DNA from: JAVJSF01 sp040219555
GTDB lineage: Bacteria > Actinomycetota > Thermoleophilia > Miltoncostaeales > Miltoncostaeaceae
Reading direction: 5' to 3'
NCBI GenBank assembly: GCA_040219555.1
Contig: JAVJSF010000013.1
Span: 62,001 to 126,000, forward strand
DNA: 64,000 nt
Below, one piece after another: positions 1 to 10,200 of this stretch. The position numbers and the translations under genes are program-made. The first letter of the stretch is position 1; every line of letters begins with the position of its first letter. The notes under the pieces were generated by a model. That model worked only from the letters and a program-made list of their open reading frames with translations, searched no databases and was not told the DNA's origin.

Positions 1-2
1 AC

Positions 3-263
3 GCGCAGTTGCGCGCGGCCCTCGCGGATCTGGAGCGTCAGCTGGCCGAGTGCACCGAGACCGAGGCCGACTGGGCGCTCCAGGCGCGGCTGGACGCCGA
101 CCGCGTGGCGGCGGGGCTGGCGGGGGAGCCGGACCCGGCCGGCGGCGCTCCGGGCACCATCGACAGCCTGCGCGGACTGCCGCCGGCGGTGATGGTGGCC
201 GGCGCGGTGTGGGTGCTGGCGGTCGTGGCCCTGCTGGCCGTCGCGCTGGCGGGACGGGTCTGA
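3..263 (+). CDS. C-terminal part of an unknown membrane-anchored protein (cut by window edge)
   Basis: The frame is open from the first bases and ends at a TGA, so this is the 3' end of a gene that begins outside the window. The visible 87 residues start with a charged, probably helical stretch rich in Ala, Leu, Glu and Arg, then a Pro/Gly-rich linker, then one strong C-terminal membrane segment (about 23 hydrophobic residues) and a two-residue cytoplasmic-type tail. It could be a C-tail-anchored protein or the end of a longer membrane protein. An internal TTG at 9 could start a short protein, but continued coding upstream is more likely. I do not recognise the family. Confidence 0.5.
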   Translation, partial: AQLRAALADLERQLAECTETEADWALQARLDADRVAAGLAGEPDPAGGAPGTIDSLRGLPPAVMVAGAVWVLAVVALLAVALAGRV

Positions 264-330
264 GGGGCCGTCCCGCGCTACCGGGTACGGGGGCCGGCGC
301 GCTGGCGACGGTGCGGCGGCATGACCAAGA

Positions 331-347
331 CCCCGCGTCAGGCGGGG
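331..347 (-). terminator. Hairpin terminator downstream of tRNA-Val
   Basis: Read on the minus strand, CCCCGC and GCGGGG pair around a five-base loop and are followed by TCTTGGT. The hairpin lies 12 bases past the 3' end of the tRNA, where a terminator would be expected. The T-tract is short. Confidence 0.5.
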
Positions 348-358
348 CCCTGGTGAGG

Positions 359-431
359 TGGGCTGTACTGGGCTCGAACCAGTGACCCCCAGCTTGTCGA
401 GCTGGTGCTCTCCCAACTGAGCTAACAGCCC
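359..431 (-). tRNA. tRNA-Val (anticodon GAC)
   Basis: A 73-nt cloverleaf folds on the minus strand. The acceptor stem is GGGCTGT/ACAGCCC, the D stem GCTC/GAGC, the anticodon stem CCAGC/GCTGG with loop TCGACAA (anticodon GAC, valine), the variable loop has five bases, and the T stem ACTGG/CCAGT carries loop TTCGAGC. The discriminator base is A. A full CCA is not encoded (the genomic sequence continues CCT), so the tail must be added by CCA nucleotidyltransferase. Confidence 0.97.
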
Positions 432-491
432 TCGGCGACGCCACGGGCGCCGACGGGGCGCGCAGCATACCAGTCCGCACACGGCCCCTGA

Positions 492-497
492 TAGCGT
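492..497 (+). promoter_or_regulatory. -10 element of purK, leaderless type
   Basis: TAGCGT lies exactly six bases before the GTG start of purK. That spacing places the transcription start at the start codon, so purK is probably translated from a leaderless mRNA. There is no Shine-Dalgarno sequence in the gap. Confidence 0.5.
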
Positions 498-503
498 CAC
501 GCC

Positions 504-1646
504 GTGCCCGATCAGGACCCGCCCGCCTACGACATCGGCATCGCCGGCGCCGGCCAGCTGGCCCGGATGACGTGTCTCGCGGCCTGGCCGCTGGGTCTGC
601 GCGTGGCGGTCCTCGGGCGGCCCGACGAGCCGGCCGCGCCCATGGCCGCCGGCGTTGTGGAGGGCGACTGGAAGGACGCCTCGGCCGTGGCCCGCCTCGG
701 TGCCGCCGTGGGCGTCGTGACCTTGGAGAACGAGTTCGTCGACGCCGGCGCTCTGGCGGCCGTGCAGGCGGCCGGCACCCCGGTGCGCCCCGACCCCGCC
801 GCCATGGCCACGGTCCAGGACAAGGCGCTCCAGAAGCAGCTCCTGGCCGACGAGGGCCTGCCGGTACCGCGCTTCGTGGTGGCGGCAGGCCCCGGGGATC
901 TGCCCGCCATCGGCCGCGACCTCGGCTGGCCGCTCATGCTGAAGTCGCGCACCCTCGGCTACGACGGGTACGGCAACGCCACCTGCGCCGACCCCGAGGC
1001 CGCGCGGGAGGCGTTCGCCCGGCTCGACAAGGGCGAGGGCGTGCTGGCCGAGCAGATGGTCCCCTTCGCCAACGAACTTGCGGCCATGGTGGCCCGCTCG
1101 GTGAGCGGCGCCGAGGCCGTCTACCCGGTGGTCGAGACCATTCAGAGCAATCACGTCTGCCACGAGGTGATCGTCCCGGCGCCGGCCTCGGCAGGGGTGC
1201 TGGCGCGCGCCGCGGAGATCGCGCGTGCCGCCGCCGCGGCGGGCGGCGGACTGGGCGTGATGGGCGTGGAGATGTTCCTGCTGCCCTCGGGGGAGGTGCT
1301 GGTCAACGAGCTGGCGCCGCGCCCGCACAACTCCGGGCACTACACCATCGAGGCGTGTGAGACCTCGCAGTTCGAGAACCACCTGCGCGGGATCCTCGAC
1401 CTGCCCCTCGGCGATGTCTCCCTGCGCACCCCGGCCGCCGTGATGGTGAACCTGCTCGGCTCGACCAGTGGCCCCGCCCACCCGCGCCGCGCCGAGGCGC
1501 TGGGCGTACCCGGCGCCCACCTGCACCTCTACGACAAGGCCGAGGTCCGACCCGGCCGCAAGATGGGCCACATCACCACCCTCGGCCCCACTGCCGCCGA
1601 CGCGCGCGAGCGCGCCCGACGTGCCGTGGCCGCGGTGGGCCTGTAG
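504..1646 (+). CDS. purK: 5-(carboxyamino)imidazole ribonucleotide synthase PurK
   Basis: PurK makes N5-CAIR from AIR, bicarbonate and ATP in de novo purine synthesis; the next gene, purE, uses the product. The 380-residue protein has the usual length and the ATP-grasp layout: an N-terminal Rossmann-like part with GIAGAGQLARM near residue 12, the central ATP-binding region with LGYDGYGN, and the Mg/ATP site VEMFLLPSGEVLVNELAPR followed by PHNSGH, both hallmarks of PurK. The GTG start is supported by a TAGCGT -10 element six bases upstream. purE follows 22 bases after the stop, so the two form an operon. Confidence 0.96.
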   Translation: MPDQDPPAYDIGIAGAGQLARMTCLAAWPLGLRVAVLGRPDEPAAPMAAGVVEGDWKDASAVARLGAAVGVVTLENEFVDAGALAAVQAAGTPVRPDPAAMATVQDKALQKQLLADEGLPVPRFVVAAGPGDLPAIGRDLGWPLMLKSRTLGYDGYGNATCADPEAAREAFARLDKGEGVLAEQMVPFANELAAMVARSVSGAEAVYPVVETIQSNHVCHEVIVPAPASAGVLARAAEIARAAAAAGGGLGVMGVEMFLLPSGEVLVNELAPRPHNSGHYTIEACETSQFENHLRGILDLPLGDVSLRTPAAVMVNLLGSTSGPAHPRRAEALGVPGAHLHLYDKAEVRPGRKMGHITTLGPTAADARERARRAVAAVGL

Positions 1647-1668
1647 CCGCGAGCCGGAGGAGCCAGCG

Positions 1669-2175
1669 ATGGCGCGTCAGACGCCCACCCCCCGCGTGGG
1701 GATAGTGATGGGAAGCGACAGCGACCTGCCGACCATGGAGCCGGCCGCCGCGGTGCTGACCGAGCTGGGGATCCCCCACGAGGTCCGCGTGGTCTCGGCC
1801 CACCGCACCCCGCACGACATGATCACCTACGGCGGCGAGGCCGCCGACCGCGGCCTGCGCGTCATCATCGCCGGCGCCGGCGGGGCCGCACATCTGCCCG
1901 GGATGCTGGCCGCGGTGACCCTGCTGCCGGTGATCGGCGTGCCCGTCAAGAGCAGCAGCCTGGACGGGCTCGACTCGCTGCTGTCGATCGTGCAGATGCC
2001 GCGCGGCGTACCGGTGGCGACGGTCGCCATCGGCAACGGCCGCAACGCCGGCCTGCTGGCCGCGCAGATCATGGCGCTGTCGGACCCGGACCTGACCGGC
2101 GCCATCGCCGAGTTGCGCGCCGACGCCGCCGAGACGGCCCGCACGGCGGACGCCCGTGTGAGCGCCAAGTACTGA
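1669..2175 (+). CDS. purE: N5-carboxyaminoimidazole ribonucleotide mutase PurE (class I)
   Basis: PurE converts N5-CAIR to CAIR. The 168-residue protein carries the family signature GSDSDLPTM near its N-terminus, VSAHRTP, and IAGAGGAAHLPGM. The sequence order and pairing with PurK point to the class I mutase rather than a class II carboxylase. The ATG at 1669 was chosen because AGCCGGAGGAGCC provides a strong ribosome binding site and the conserved N-terminus starts a few residues later; an in-frame opening further upstream overlaps purK and is not used. A GC hairpin follows the stop. Confidence 0.97.
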   Translation: MARQTPTPRVGIVMGSDSDLPTMEPAAAVLTELGIPHEVRVVSAHRTPHDMITYGGEAADRGLRVIIAGAGGAAHLPGMLAAVTLLPVIGVPVKSSSLDGLDSLLSIVQMPRGVPVATVAIGNGRNAGLLAAQIMALSDPDLTGAIAELRADAAETARTADARVSAKY

Positions 2176-2185
2176 CCGGTCGGCC

Positions 2186-2204
2186 GGGGCGCCCACGGCG
2201 CCCC
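2186..2204 (+). terminator. GC-rich hairpin after purE
   Basis: GGGGCGCC and GGCGCCCC form a perfect eight-pair stem around the loop CAC, 11 bases after the purE stop. No T-run follows, so it may end transcription weakly or stabilise the 3' end. Confidence 0.4.
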
Positions 2205-2279
2205 CGGCGCCCCCGGACGCGGGCACCGCGGGTCGATGAGACTTTGCTCACATTGGCCTGACGGTCCAGATCCGTCTGC

Positions 2280-2285
2280 CACCAT
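2280..2285 (+). promoter_or_regulatory. Possible -10 element (CANNNT) of the Asp-rich gene
   Basis: CACCAT stands six bases before the ATG at 2292, the same spacing as the TANNNT elements elsewhere in this window. There is no purine-rich ribosome binding site. Confidence 0.3.
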
Positions 2286-2291
2286 CCGTCC

Positions 2292-2759
2292 ATGAGGCGG
2301 CTCAGGGAACTGCTCGGCGAGGGCCGCGTGGTCGCGGTGCTCATCGGGGTGGCCGCCATCGCGGCCGCGGTGGTCGCGGTCCGGATGCTGTCGGCCGCTG
2401 ACTCGGCGACCGTCGACGCCCTCCCGGTGATCGACCTGCCCGCCCGGACGGCCGAGGAGCGTGTCGCCCCGCCCGCCCAGACGCGGCCCGCGGAGACCGC
2501 ACCGAATCCGGGTGTCACGACGCCCGGCGAACGGGCACCCTCCTCACCGCCGGGCTCGAACCCCGCGTCGCCTCCGCGGGCCGCCCCCACGCCGCCGCGC
2601 CGGCGCCCCACCACGCCGGCTCCCGCGCCGGCGCCGGAGCCGCCGGCCCCGCTCTCGGTCCCCCGCGACGACGATGATGAGGATGGGGACGACGATGATG
2701 AGCGCGAGAGGGTGCGGCCCGCCGCCGCCGGCGGCGACGACGACGATGATGATGACTGA
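2292..2759 (+). CDS. Small membrane-anchored Pro- and Asp-rich protein preceding a two-component system
   Basis: The 155-residue product has one N-terminal membrane segment (about residues 13-33), then an extracytoplasmic Thr/Pro/Ala-rich linker, and ends in clusters of aspartate (a DDDDEDGDDDD-type run near 127-138 and seven Asp at the very C-terminus). I know no enzyme domain of this form. Acidic clusters of this kind can bind divalent cations. The stop codon overlaps the start of the histidine kinase gene (TGATG), so the three genes are one transcription unit and this protein may be a ligand-binding accessory or target of the kinase. That role is inference. The GAC/GAT repeats of the tail could vary in length by slippage. 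Confidence 0.75.
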   Translation: MRRLRELLGEGRVVAVLIGVAAIAAAVVAVRMLSAADSATVDALPVIDLPARTAEERVAPPAQTRPAETAPNPGVTTPGERAPSSPPGSNPASPPRAAPTPPRRRPTTPAPAPAPEPPAPLSVPRDDDDEDGDDDDERERVRPAAAGGDDDDDDD

Positions 2760-4143
2760 TGGGGGCGATGGCTGACGGGCCCCGTCGGCCGCGGCTCGGC
2801 CTTCGCGCACGCATCCTCGGTGGCTACCTCGTGCTGGTGGGGCTCGCCCTCGTGCTCATCACGGTGGTGACCTTCCGCCAGGCCGACCGTGCCCAGCGGG
2901 AGGCCGTGGACATCGAACTGCGCGAGGAGGTCCGCGACTTCGGGGCCGGCCTGCAGGCGGGGCGCAACGACGGGCTGACCGTCGACGAGGCGATCGACTC
3001 CTACACCGACTCCTGGCCCGAGGACGACCGCGACTCGATCGTGGTCCTGGTGGGCGAGGAGCCCGTCCGCGGTGCCGGCCCGCTGGCGCGCTTCCCGGTC
3101 ATGTCGGATCTCGCGCGCGAGGCCACGTCCCCGCGCCTCATCAACCTGCGTGTCGAGGGCAACGAGTTGCGCGCGTTCGCCACACCTCTCCTGCTCGACG
3201 GGCGCCGGATCGGCGGGACCGTGGTCGCGCGCTTCACCCAGGAGGAGCGCGACGCCCTGTTCGAGCGCCGCCTGGCCGTCCTCCTGGTCGGCGGGCTGGC
3301 GTTCCTGCTGGCCTCGGTGATCGCGTGGTTCACGCTCGGGCGCCTGCTGCGGCCCGTCAAGCAGATCGCCGCGACCGCGGACGGCATCGCGCGCAGCGGC
3401 GACCTCTCGCGGCGCATCGACGTCGGGGCGCGCAACGACGAGGCCGGCGTGCTCGGCACCACCTTCAACCGCATGCTGGAGCGGCTGGAGGGCTCATTCC
3501 GTCGCGAGCAGCGCTTCATCCGCGAGGCCTCGCACGAACTGCGCACGCCCATCACCATCTGCCGCGGGCACCTCGAGGTGCTGGGATCCGACCCCAGCCC
3601 GAAGGAGATCGAGGAGGCCCACGAGGTCGTCGTCGACGAGCTGGCGCGCATGGGGAGGATCGTGGAGGACATGGCCACCCTGGCGCGTGCGGAGGACCCG
3701 GGCTTCATCCAGCTCCAGGAGGTGCCGGTGGAGCGGTTCCTGGGCGAGGTGGCCCGGGCGGCCGAGCCGCTCCTGGACGGCAGGTTGAAGCTGGAGCAGC
3801 CGCCCTCGGGCGGCCTCATCCGCCTGGACCCGCAGCGCATGCAGCAGGCGCTCCTGAACCTGCTGCAGAACGCGGCCCTTCACGCCCCGGTGGAGACCGA
3901 GGTGGTGCTGGGTGCGGCCGAGAGCGGCTTCGGCTGGCGCCTGTCGGTGGCCGATCGTGGCGGCGGGGTGCCCGCCGGCGAGGAGGAGAAGCTGTTCCGC
4001 CCGTTCGCCCGGGGCGCCTCGCGCGCGCCCGGGTCGGGGCTGGGCCTGGCCATCGTGCGCGGCATCGCCGAGGCGCACGGCGGGCGGGCCGGCTGTGACA
4101 ACCGCCCCGGCGTGGGCGCGACCTTCTGGGTGACGGTGCCGAG

Positions 4144-4147
<4 letters not shown>
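2759..4147 (+). CDS. Sensor histidine kinase with HAMP domain
   Basis: The 462-residue inner-membrane kinase has TM1 (about 18-39), a periplasmic-side domain of about 125 residues, TM2 (about 172-194), a HAMP linker, a HisKA domain with the phosphoacceptor His259 in SHELRTP, and a HATPase_c domain with an N box (LLQNAALHA), a G1 box (DRGGGVP) and a G2 box (GSGLGLAIV). It overlaps the upstream gene by one base and the downstream regulator by four bases (ATGA), so all three are translationally coupled. A second ATG at 2768 is an alternative start. The sensor domain resembles nothing I can name; the stimulus is unknown. Confidence 0.93.
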
Positions 4148-4812
<665 letters not shown>

Positions 4813-4849
4813 TCGGCCGGTCGCCGTGGGGCCGGCGCGCCGTCCCGGC

Positions 4850-5842
4850 TCAGCCCGGGGCTGGTGAGTGCAGGTGCAGGTGCGCGGGGATGTCGGTCGC
4901 CGGCTCCAGCGCCGCCAGGAGGGCGGCCAGCTCGGGCCGGTCCTCCGGCGCGTGCGCCAGGCAGGCGTCGATGATCTGCGCCAGCTCGCGCGGCAGGCCC
5001 CGGCGGTGCCGGCGTACCGGATCGGCGACGCGCGTGAGCTGCGGCGGCTCGTCATCGCTCTCGGTCCAGCCCGGGTCGTCTTCGGCGCCGGTGCCCGATC
5101 CCGTCCTCGACACCTCGCTCTCGCCGCCGCTCCAGCCCTCGGTGGGCCCGCCGGTCCCGTCCTCATCCTCGTCGTCGTCCGGATGGCCGAAGGCCCGCCG
5201 GCCGGCCGCGGCCTCCCACAGCACGACGCCGAGGCCCCAGACGTCGGCCGGCGGGCCCACCGCACCGCCGCGCGCCTGCTCGGGGGACATGTAGTAGTGG
5301 GTGCCGAGGCCGGCCCTCACCCGGCCGGGCCGCCGCGCCAGGCTGAGGTCGATCACCTTCGCCCGCCCCCCCTCGGCCACGATGTTGCCGGGCTTCAGGT
5401 CGAGGTGCAGCCAGCCCTGGCCGTGCAGGTAGACCAGAGCGGAGGCCACGTGCATCCCCAGATGGGCGATCTCGGCCGGCCCCAGCCGGCGGGTGCTGGT
5501 GTGCAGGAGGTTCCCCAGGGTGGCGCCGGTCAGCGTCTCGGTGACGACCATCGGCTCGGGGGCGCCGGGCGCCGGGTAGCCGCGCACGATGTGGGGGTGG
5601 GAGAGGCGCCGCAGCAGGCGGCCCTCCAGCTCGAGCCGGCGCGCCACCCTGGGCCGGTCCAGGCGATCCGGCCGCGCGACCTTGACCACGCAGCGCGCCG
5701 CCCGCTCCAGGCTGAGCACATCGTGCACATCCAGGTGGCGGCTGCGGTTGATCAGCCCCAGGATGCGCAGCCCCGGGGCGATCTCCGACCCCGCCGGGCG
5801 CGGCGGCGGGCCCTCGTCCGGTCGCTCGACGTACTCGATCAC
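4850..5842 (-). CDS. Serine/threonine protein kinase with divergent motifs
   Basis: The product of about 330 residues is a cytoplasmic Hanks-type kinase with no visible membrane segment. It keeps the ATP-binding Lys in CVVKVAR, the alpha-C Glu in LELEGRLLRRL, the catalytic motif HLDLKPGN, and GTHYYMSPEQARG in the activation segment. Two motifs depart from consensus: DFG is DLS, and the glycine-rich loop is replaced by a charged stretch (LINRSRHLDVHDV). An acidic insert of roughly 50 residues follows the catalytic core. The GTG start at 5842 overlaps the stop of the upstream ABC remnant (GTGA), so translation is coupled to it. A longer in-frame opening upstream has the composition of a shadow and was rejected. 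Confidence 0.85.
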   Translation of the reverse strand: MIEYVERPDEGPPPRPAGSEIAPGLRILGLINRSRHLDVHDVLSLERAARCVVKVARPDRLDRPRVARRLELEGRLLRRLSHPHIVRGYPAPGAPEPMVVTETLTGATLGNLLHTSTRRLGPAEIAHLGMHVASALVYLHGQGWLHLDLKPGNIVAEGGRAKVIDLSLARRPGRVRAGLGTHYYMSPEQARGGAVGPPADVWGLGVVLWEAAAGRRAFGHPDDDEDEDGTGGPTEGWSGGESEVSRTGSGTGAEDDPGWTESDDEPPQLTRVADPVRRHRRGLPRELAQIIDACLAHAPEDRPELAALLAALEPATDIPAHLHLHSPAPG

Positions 5843-6336
5843 GCGTGGACCAGAGGCATGCCGGCGTCCCGGTCCGCGGTGGGCCGCCTCTCGGCGGGGG
5901 CCCACTCGCCCACGCGCACGGCGTCCTCGATCTCCCGCTCGCTCGCCCCAGGGCGGCCGACGGCGATGTTCTCGCGGGCGCTCGCCTCGAGCACCAGTGT
6001 CTCCTGGAGCAGCACGGCCACATTCTCGCGCAGCGCGCCCAGGCGCAGGTCCCGCAGGTCGATGCCGTCGTAGCGCACCGAGCCGTCGTCGGGGTCGTCG
6101 AAGCGCAGCAGCATGCGCGCGAGGGTGCTCTTCCCGGCGCCCGAGGGTGTGGCGATGGCGGGCAGGACCGCCGCCATGAGGATGCTCAGGGCCAGCCACC
6201 ATCGGAACGGGCGCAGGTCGGGCCAGAAGCGCCGCATGATCTCGCGCACGCGCACCGTGGGTGCGGCGGCCACGATCTCGGGGCCCATGGTGTCCGGGAC
6301 GAGCCACCGGTTCATCAGCGCGCCAACTCGGCCCAT
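5839..6336 (-). pseudogene. Internally deleted ABC exporter gene
   Basis: The 165-residue frame begins like an ABC exporter (MRRFWPDLRPFRWW, then one hydrophobic segment) but runs directly into the Walker A motif PSGAGKSTLARMLLRF. The rest of the membrane domain, usually over 250 residues, is therefore missing. The nucleotide-binding domain continues through the Q-loop region (LLQETLVLEASARENIAVGRPG) and stops before the LSGGQ signature, Walker B and H-loop, leaving an unrelated-looking tail. The frame has no stop or frameshift and still overlaps the kinase start, so a short protein is probably made. The ATG at 6336 has GGAG six bases upstream; ATG 6315 is an alternative. Confidence 0.7.
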
Positions 6337-6446
6337 GGTCCACTCCGTCGCTCGCCCGCCGGCGCGCACCGCGCCCCGGCCCACCTCATGCGCCGCAGGG
6401 TATGGAGCCCCCATGAGCGGACGGTGAGCGGCCGATGAGAGCGTTC

Positions 6447-7289
6447 TCATGCCGCGTCGAGCGCCGCCCTCAGGGAGCCCGCCTCCCGGGCGAACGCCTC
6501 AACCCCGGTCCACCGGGGCGGATCCACCAGCACGTGGTGCACCCCGAGGCCCGCCAGGGCGGGCGCAAGCAGGGCCACGGCCGGGGCGTCGGCCCTCACG
6601 CGGACCGACAGCGTGAGGTCGCTGTCATCGCGCGTCCTGCCGGCGGCGACGAGGGCCGCGTCGAGACCCTCCAAGCGGCGCGCCAGGCGTTCGGGGGTCG
6701 AGGTGGTGGTGTGCCACCCGTCGCCCAGGCGCACCGCCCGCCCGATCCCGGCCGGCGAGTTCCCCCCGATCCACACCGCCGGCCCGCCCGGGCGCGCGGG
6801 CCCCGGCGCCAGGCGCATGCCGCGCAGGTCGTGCGGGCCGATGTGCACGTCCTCGCGCCCGGCCCACAGCGCGCGGCAGACCGCGATGGCGGTGTCGGTG
6901 AGCGCCCCGCGCCGCCGGAAGGGGACCCCCAGGGCCGCGAACTCGCTCTCGCTCCACCCCGAGGCCGGGCCGGCGATGGCGCGCCCGCCCGACAGGGCAT
7001 CGAGCGAGGCCAGCGTCTTGGCCAGCGCCACCGGGTGGCGGTAGGGGGCCACCAGCACGGAGGTGCCGAGGCCCACCCGGTGGGTGGCCGCGGCAGCCCA
7101 GGTGAGGACGGTCAGCGGGTCGTGGAAGTCGGTGGGCGGGCTGTCCGATCCGGCGGGCAGCAGCAGGTGGTCCGACACCCAGAGGTCGTCCGCGCCGGCC
7201 TCCTCGGCGGCCGCGGCGGCCTCGGTCAGTTCGGCGCCCGCCAGCGCGGCGCCGGCGCGGAACTGCGGCAGGTGCAGGCCCAGGCGCAC
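6447..7289 (-). CDS. LLM-class flavin-dependent oxidoreductase (F420-dependent type)
   Basis: The 280-residue protein is a luciferase-like TIM-barrel oxidoreductase. Family features include the N-terminal MRLGLHLPQF, the WVSDHLLLP segment, VGLGTSVLVAPYRHPVALAK and AVWIGGNSPAGIGRAVRLGDGW. Such actinobacterial proteins often use coenzyme F420, though the substrate cannot be read from sequence. The usual GVGAGW-type motif appears as GPASGW. The start is GTG with GAGGAG upstream. It lies nine bases downstream of the large helicase gene and is probably cotranscribed with it. Confidence 0.9.
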   Translation of the reverse strand: MRLGLHLPQFRAGAALAGAELTEAAAAAEEAGADDLWVSDHLLLPAGSDSPPTDFHDPLTVLTWAAAATHRVGLGTSVLVAPYRHPVALAKTLASLDALSGGRAIAGPASGWSESEFAALGVPFRRRGALTDTAIAVCRALWAGREDVHIGPHDLRGMRLAPGPARPGGPAVWIGGNSPAGIGRAVRLGDGWHTTTSTPERLARRLEGLDAALVAAGRTRDDSDLTLSVRVRADAPAVALLAPALAGLGVHHVLVDPPRWTGVEAFAREAGSLRAALDAA

Positions 7290-7298
7290 GGCCGCTCC

Positions 7299-10200
7299 TC
7301 AGCCCGTCGCCACGCGGGCCTGCTGGAAGACGTCCGCCGGGAGCGGGTGGCGCAGTTCCCACAGGATGCGCATGGGCCTGCTGCCGGTGTGCTCGCGGTA
7401 GGTGGCGGGGCCCGCGTACAGGTACGGCGGGGTGGTGCCGTCGGCCTCCTTCTTCACGCGGCGCACGAACAGGTGCACGCCGGAGCCGCCCGCGACGTGG
7501 TCGCGGTAGCGCCGGCCCGTGGGGCTGTCGGCGCTCGTCGTGCTCTGAGACTCCCACTGGAAGAGGTCCGGGGTGAGGGCGCGGTCCTCGTACATCGTGG
7601 TGGGCGAGTAGTGGTCGGCGGTCTTGTCGAGGGTGACGAACAGGATGTCGGCGTCCTCGTCGGGAAGCCACTTCACGCCCTCGCGCACCGACGCCGGCTG
7701 GCGCATGCCGAAGGCCGCCAGCGCCTCGTTGCGCGTGTACCGCGCGTGCACCTGCAGAGGCACCGGGCGCAGCGCGCGCAGGGGCTCGGTGACGCGGTGC
7801 CGGCGGGCGGCCAGCAGCGGCAGCAGGGCCGCCAGCTCGTCGCGGCGCGCCGGCTCGGACCACAGCAGCCGCAAGCCCTGCTCCAGGTCGTCGACCGGGC
7901 TGAGCGAGGTGCCCCAGAGCGCGTGGTGGAACATCGCCAGCAGCCGTCTCCCGCGCGGATCGGCGGGCACCACCGGCACGGTGGGGGAGGCCAGCAGACC
8001 GGCCAGGAACTCCAGCCGCTCGGGGTCGTCGATGTGCAGCAGGCGGCCGATGGCCTTGCCGAGGGCTCCGTCACGCTTGGGGTCGGCCGGCGCACGCCGC
8101 TCGTGGCCGGCGGCGCGGCGCAGTTCGGTCCACGTGCGCCCCGACCCGCGGTAGAGGTCCTCGGGCTCCAGGCCGGTCTCGGCCAGGAAGGTGCCCAGAT
8201 CGACGTCGCCCAGCCGGCGCAACTCGGCCGTCAGTTCCTTCGTGTTCACCCGCAGCGCACGCTTCACGCCCTCCAGCACCCGTTCCTGGGTCTGGCGGTC
8301 CAGGCGGATGTGGCAGCCCGCCGGCAGGTGGGGGAAGCGCCCCTGCACCTCCCTGGCCAGGCCGCTGCGACTGGCCCCCGTCAGCGCCCGGAAACGGAGG
8401 TCCAGCCGGAAGTCGGCCGACTGGTGCCCGATGAAGTCCAGCACCGTCAGGCACGGCTTGTCGGGGGTGCGGCGCAGCCCGCGGCCCAGCTGCTGGAGGA
8501 AGATCGTCGCGCTCTCGGTGGGGCGCAGGAACAGCACCGTGTCGATGTCGGGGATGTCCAGGCCCTCGTTCAGCAGGTCCACGGTGAAGAGGATGTTCAC
8601 CGTTCGCGCCCGCAGCGCCTGGAGTAGCCGCGCGCGCTCCTCGGGGCCCGTGCGCGAGGTGATGGCCGCCGCGGCGATGCCCCCGTCGATGAACCGGCGC
8701 GCCATGAACTCGGCGTGGTCGATGCTCACGCAGAAGCCCACCGCGCGCATCGCCGCCACGTCGGCCACGCGCTCGCGCACCTCATCGAGGATGCGCCGCA
8801 CGCGCAGGTCGTCCCCGGTGAACACGTTGGTCAACTGGTCCACGTCGTAGCCGGTGCCGCGCCGGAAGCGCAGCCCGCGCAGGTCGGTGCCGTCGTCCAC
8901 GCCGAAGTAGTGGAAGGGGCACACCAGGCCCTGCTCCAGCGCCTCCCACAGGCGCATCTCCACCGCGATGCGCCCGCCGAACCAGCGCGTCACATCGCCG
9001 CCGTCCATGCGCTCGGGTGTGGCCGTCAGGCCCAGCAGGATGCGCGGGCGCAGGTGCTCCAGCAGCCGTGCGTAGGTCCGCGTCTCCGGCCCCGCGTGGT
9101 GGAACTCGTCGACGATCACCATGTCGAAGTGGTCCGGCGCCAGGGCGCGCTCCAGGTCCAGGCGCGCAAGCGACTGGATGGAGGCGAAGACGTGCTCGCC
9201 CCGCGCCGGCCGCTCCCCGCCCACCATCAGCTCGCCGAAGCCGGGATCGCCCACGATCTGGCGGAACGTGGACAGGCTCTGTCGCAGGATCTCCTCGCGG
9301 TGGGCCACGAACAGGAGGCGCCCGACGGTGCCGGCGTCCCGCAGCCGACGGTAGTCGAGCCCCGAGACGATGGTCTTCCCGGTACCGGTGGCCATCACCA
9401 CCAGGCTGTGCGGACGGCCGTGGACCCGGCGCTCGGTGTCCAGCAGTTCCAGGATCTCGCGCTGGAAGGGGTACGGCTGCACGTCGATCTGCGCGAGCGG
9501 CAGCGCCTGCGCGGGCGCCCGCTCCACGGAGCGCTGATCCCCCAGCGCCCGGCGCAGGCGCTCCTCCTGTTCGGGGTCGTCCGGGTCGTAGCGCTCGAAG
9601 CGCGGATCGGCCCAGTACTCGTCGAAGGCGCCGGCGAAGGTGTCGAGGAGGTGGGGCTGCTCCGTGGCGCTGAGGCGCACGTTCCACTCCAGGCCGTCCA
9701 CGAGAGCCGTCTTCGAGAGGTTCGACGAGCCCACGTAGGCCGTGCTGAAGCCGGTGTCGCGGTGGAAGAGCCAGGCCTTGGCGTGCAGCTTAGTGGCCTG
9801 ATCCTCGAAGGAGAGGTGGACATCGACCCCCAGGCGCGCCAGGCGCTCGATGGCCCGCACCTCGGTGGCGCCCATGTAGGTGCTGGTGATCAGGCGCATG
9901 CGGGTGCCCGTGCGGGCCAGCAGGGTGCGCACCGCGTCCTCGATCAGGCGCACCCCGTGCCATTTCACGAACGCGCAAAGGAGGTCGACCCGGTCGGCGG
10001 AGGCCAGTTCGCGCTCCACCTCGCCGCCGATGTTGGGCTGGCCGCGGGCGTTCATCAGCAGGGCGCTCTGGGCCAGCGGCACGCTGGGGCGGGGGAGGGG
10101 CTCCGGGAGCGCGCCGGCGGGTCCGTCGCCCGGCGGAGCCGGCAGCACCTCGATCAGCTCGCGGGGGTCTCCGTGGACCCACCCGTCGCAGTCGGTCTCC

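Noticed and set aside
50..385. Second open frame overlapping the first partial gene and running toward tRNA-Val
   Set aside because: It is an Arg/Gly-rich shadow in another frame and enters the tRNA.
2684..2756. Tandem DNA repeat or microsatellite element
   Set aside because: The GAC/GAT runs encode the Asp clusters of the small membrane protein and are interrupted; they are part of the gene, though possibly slippage-prone.
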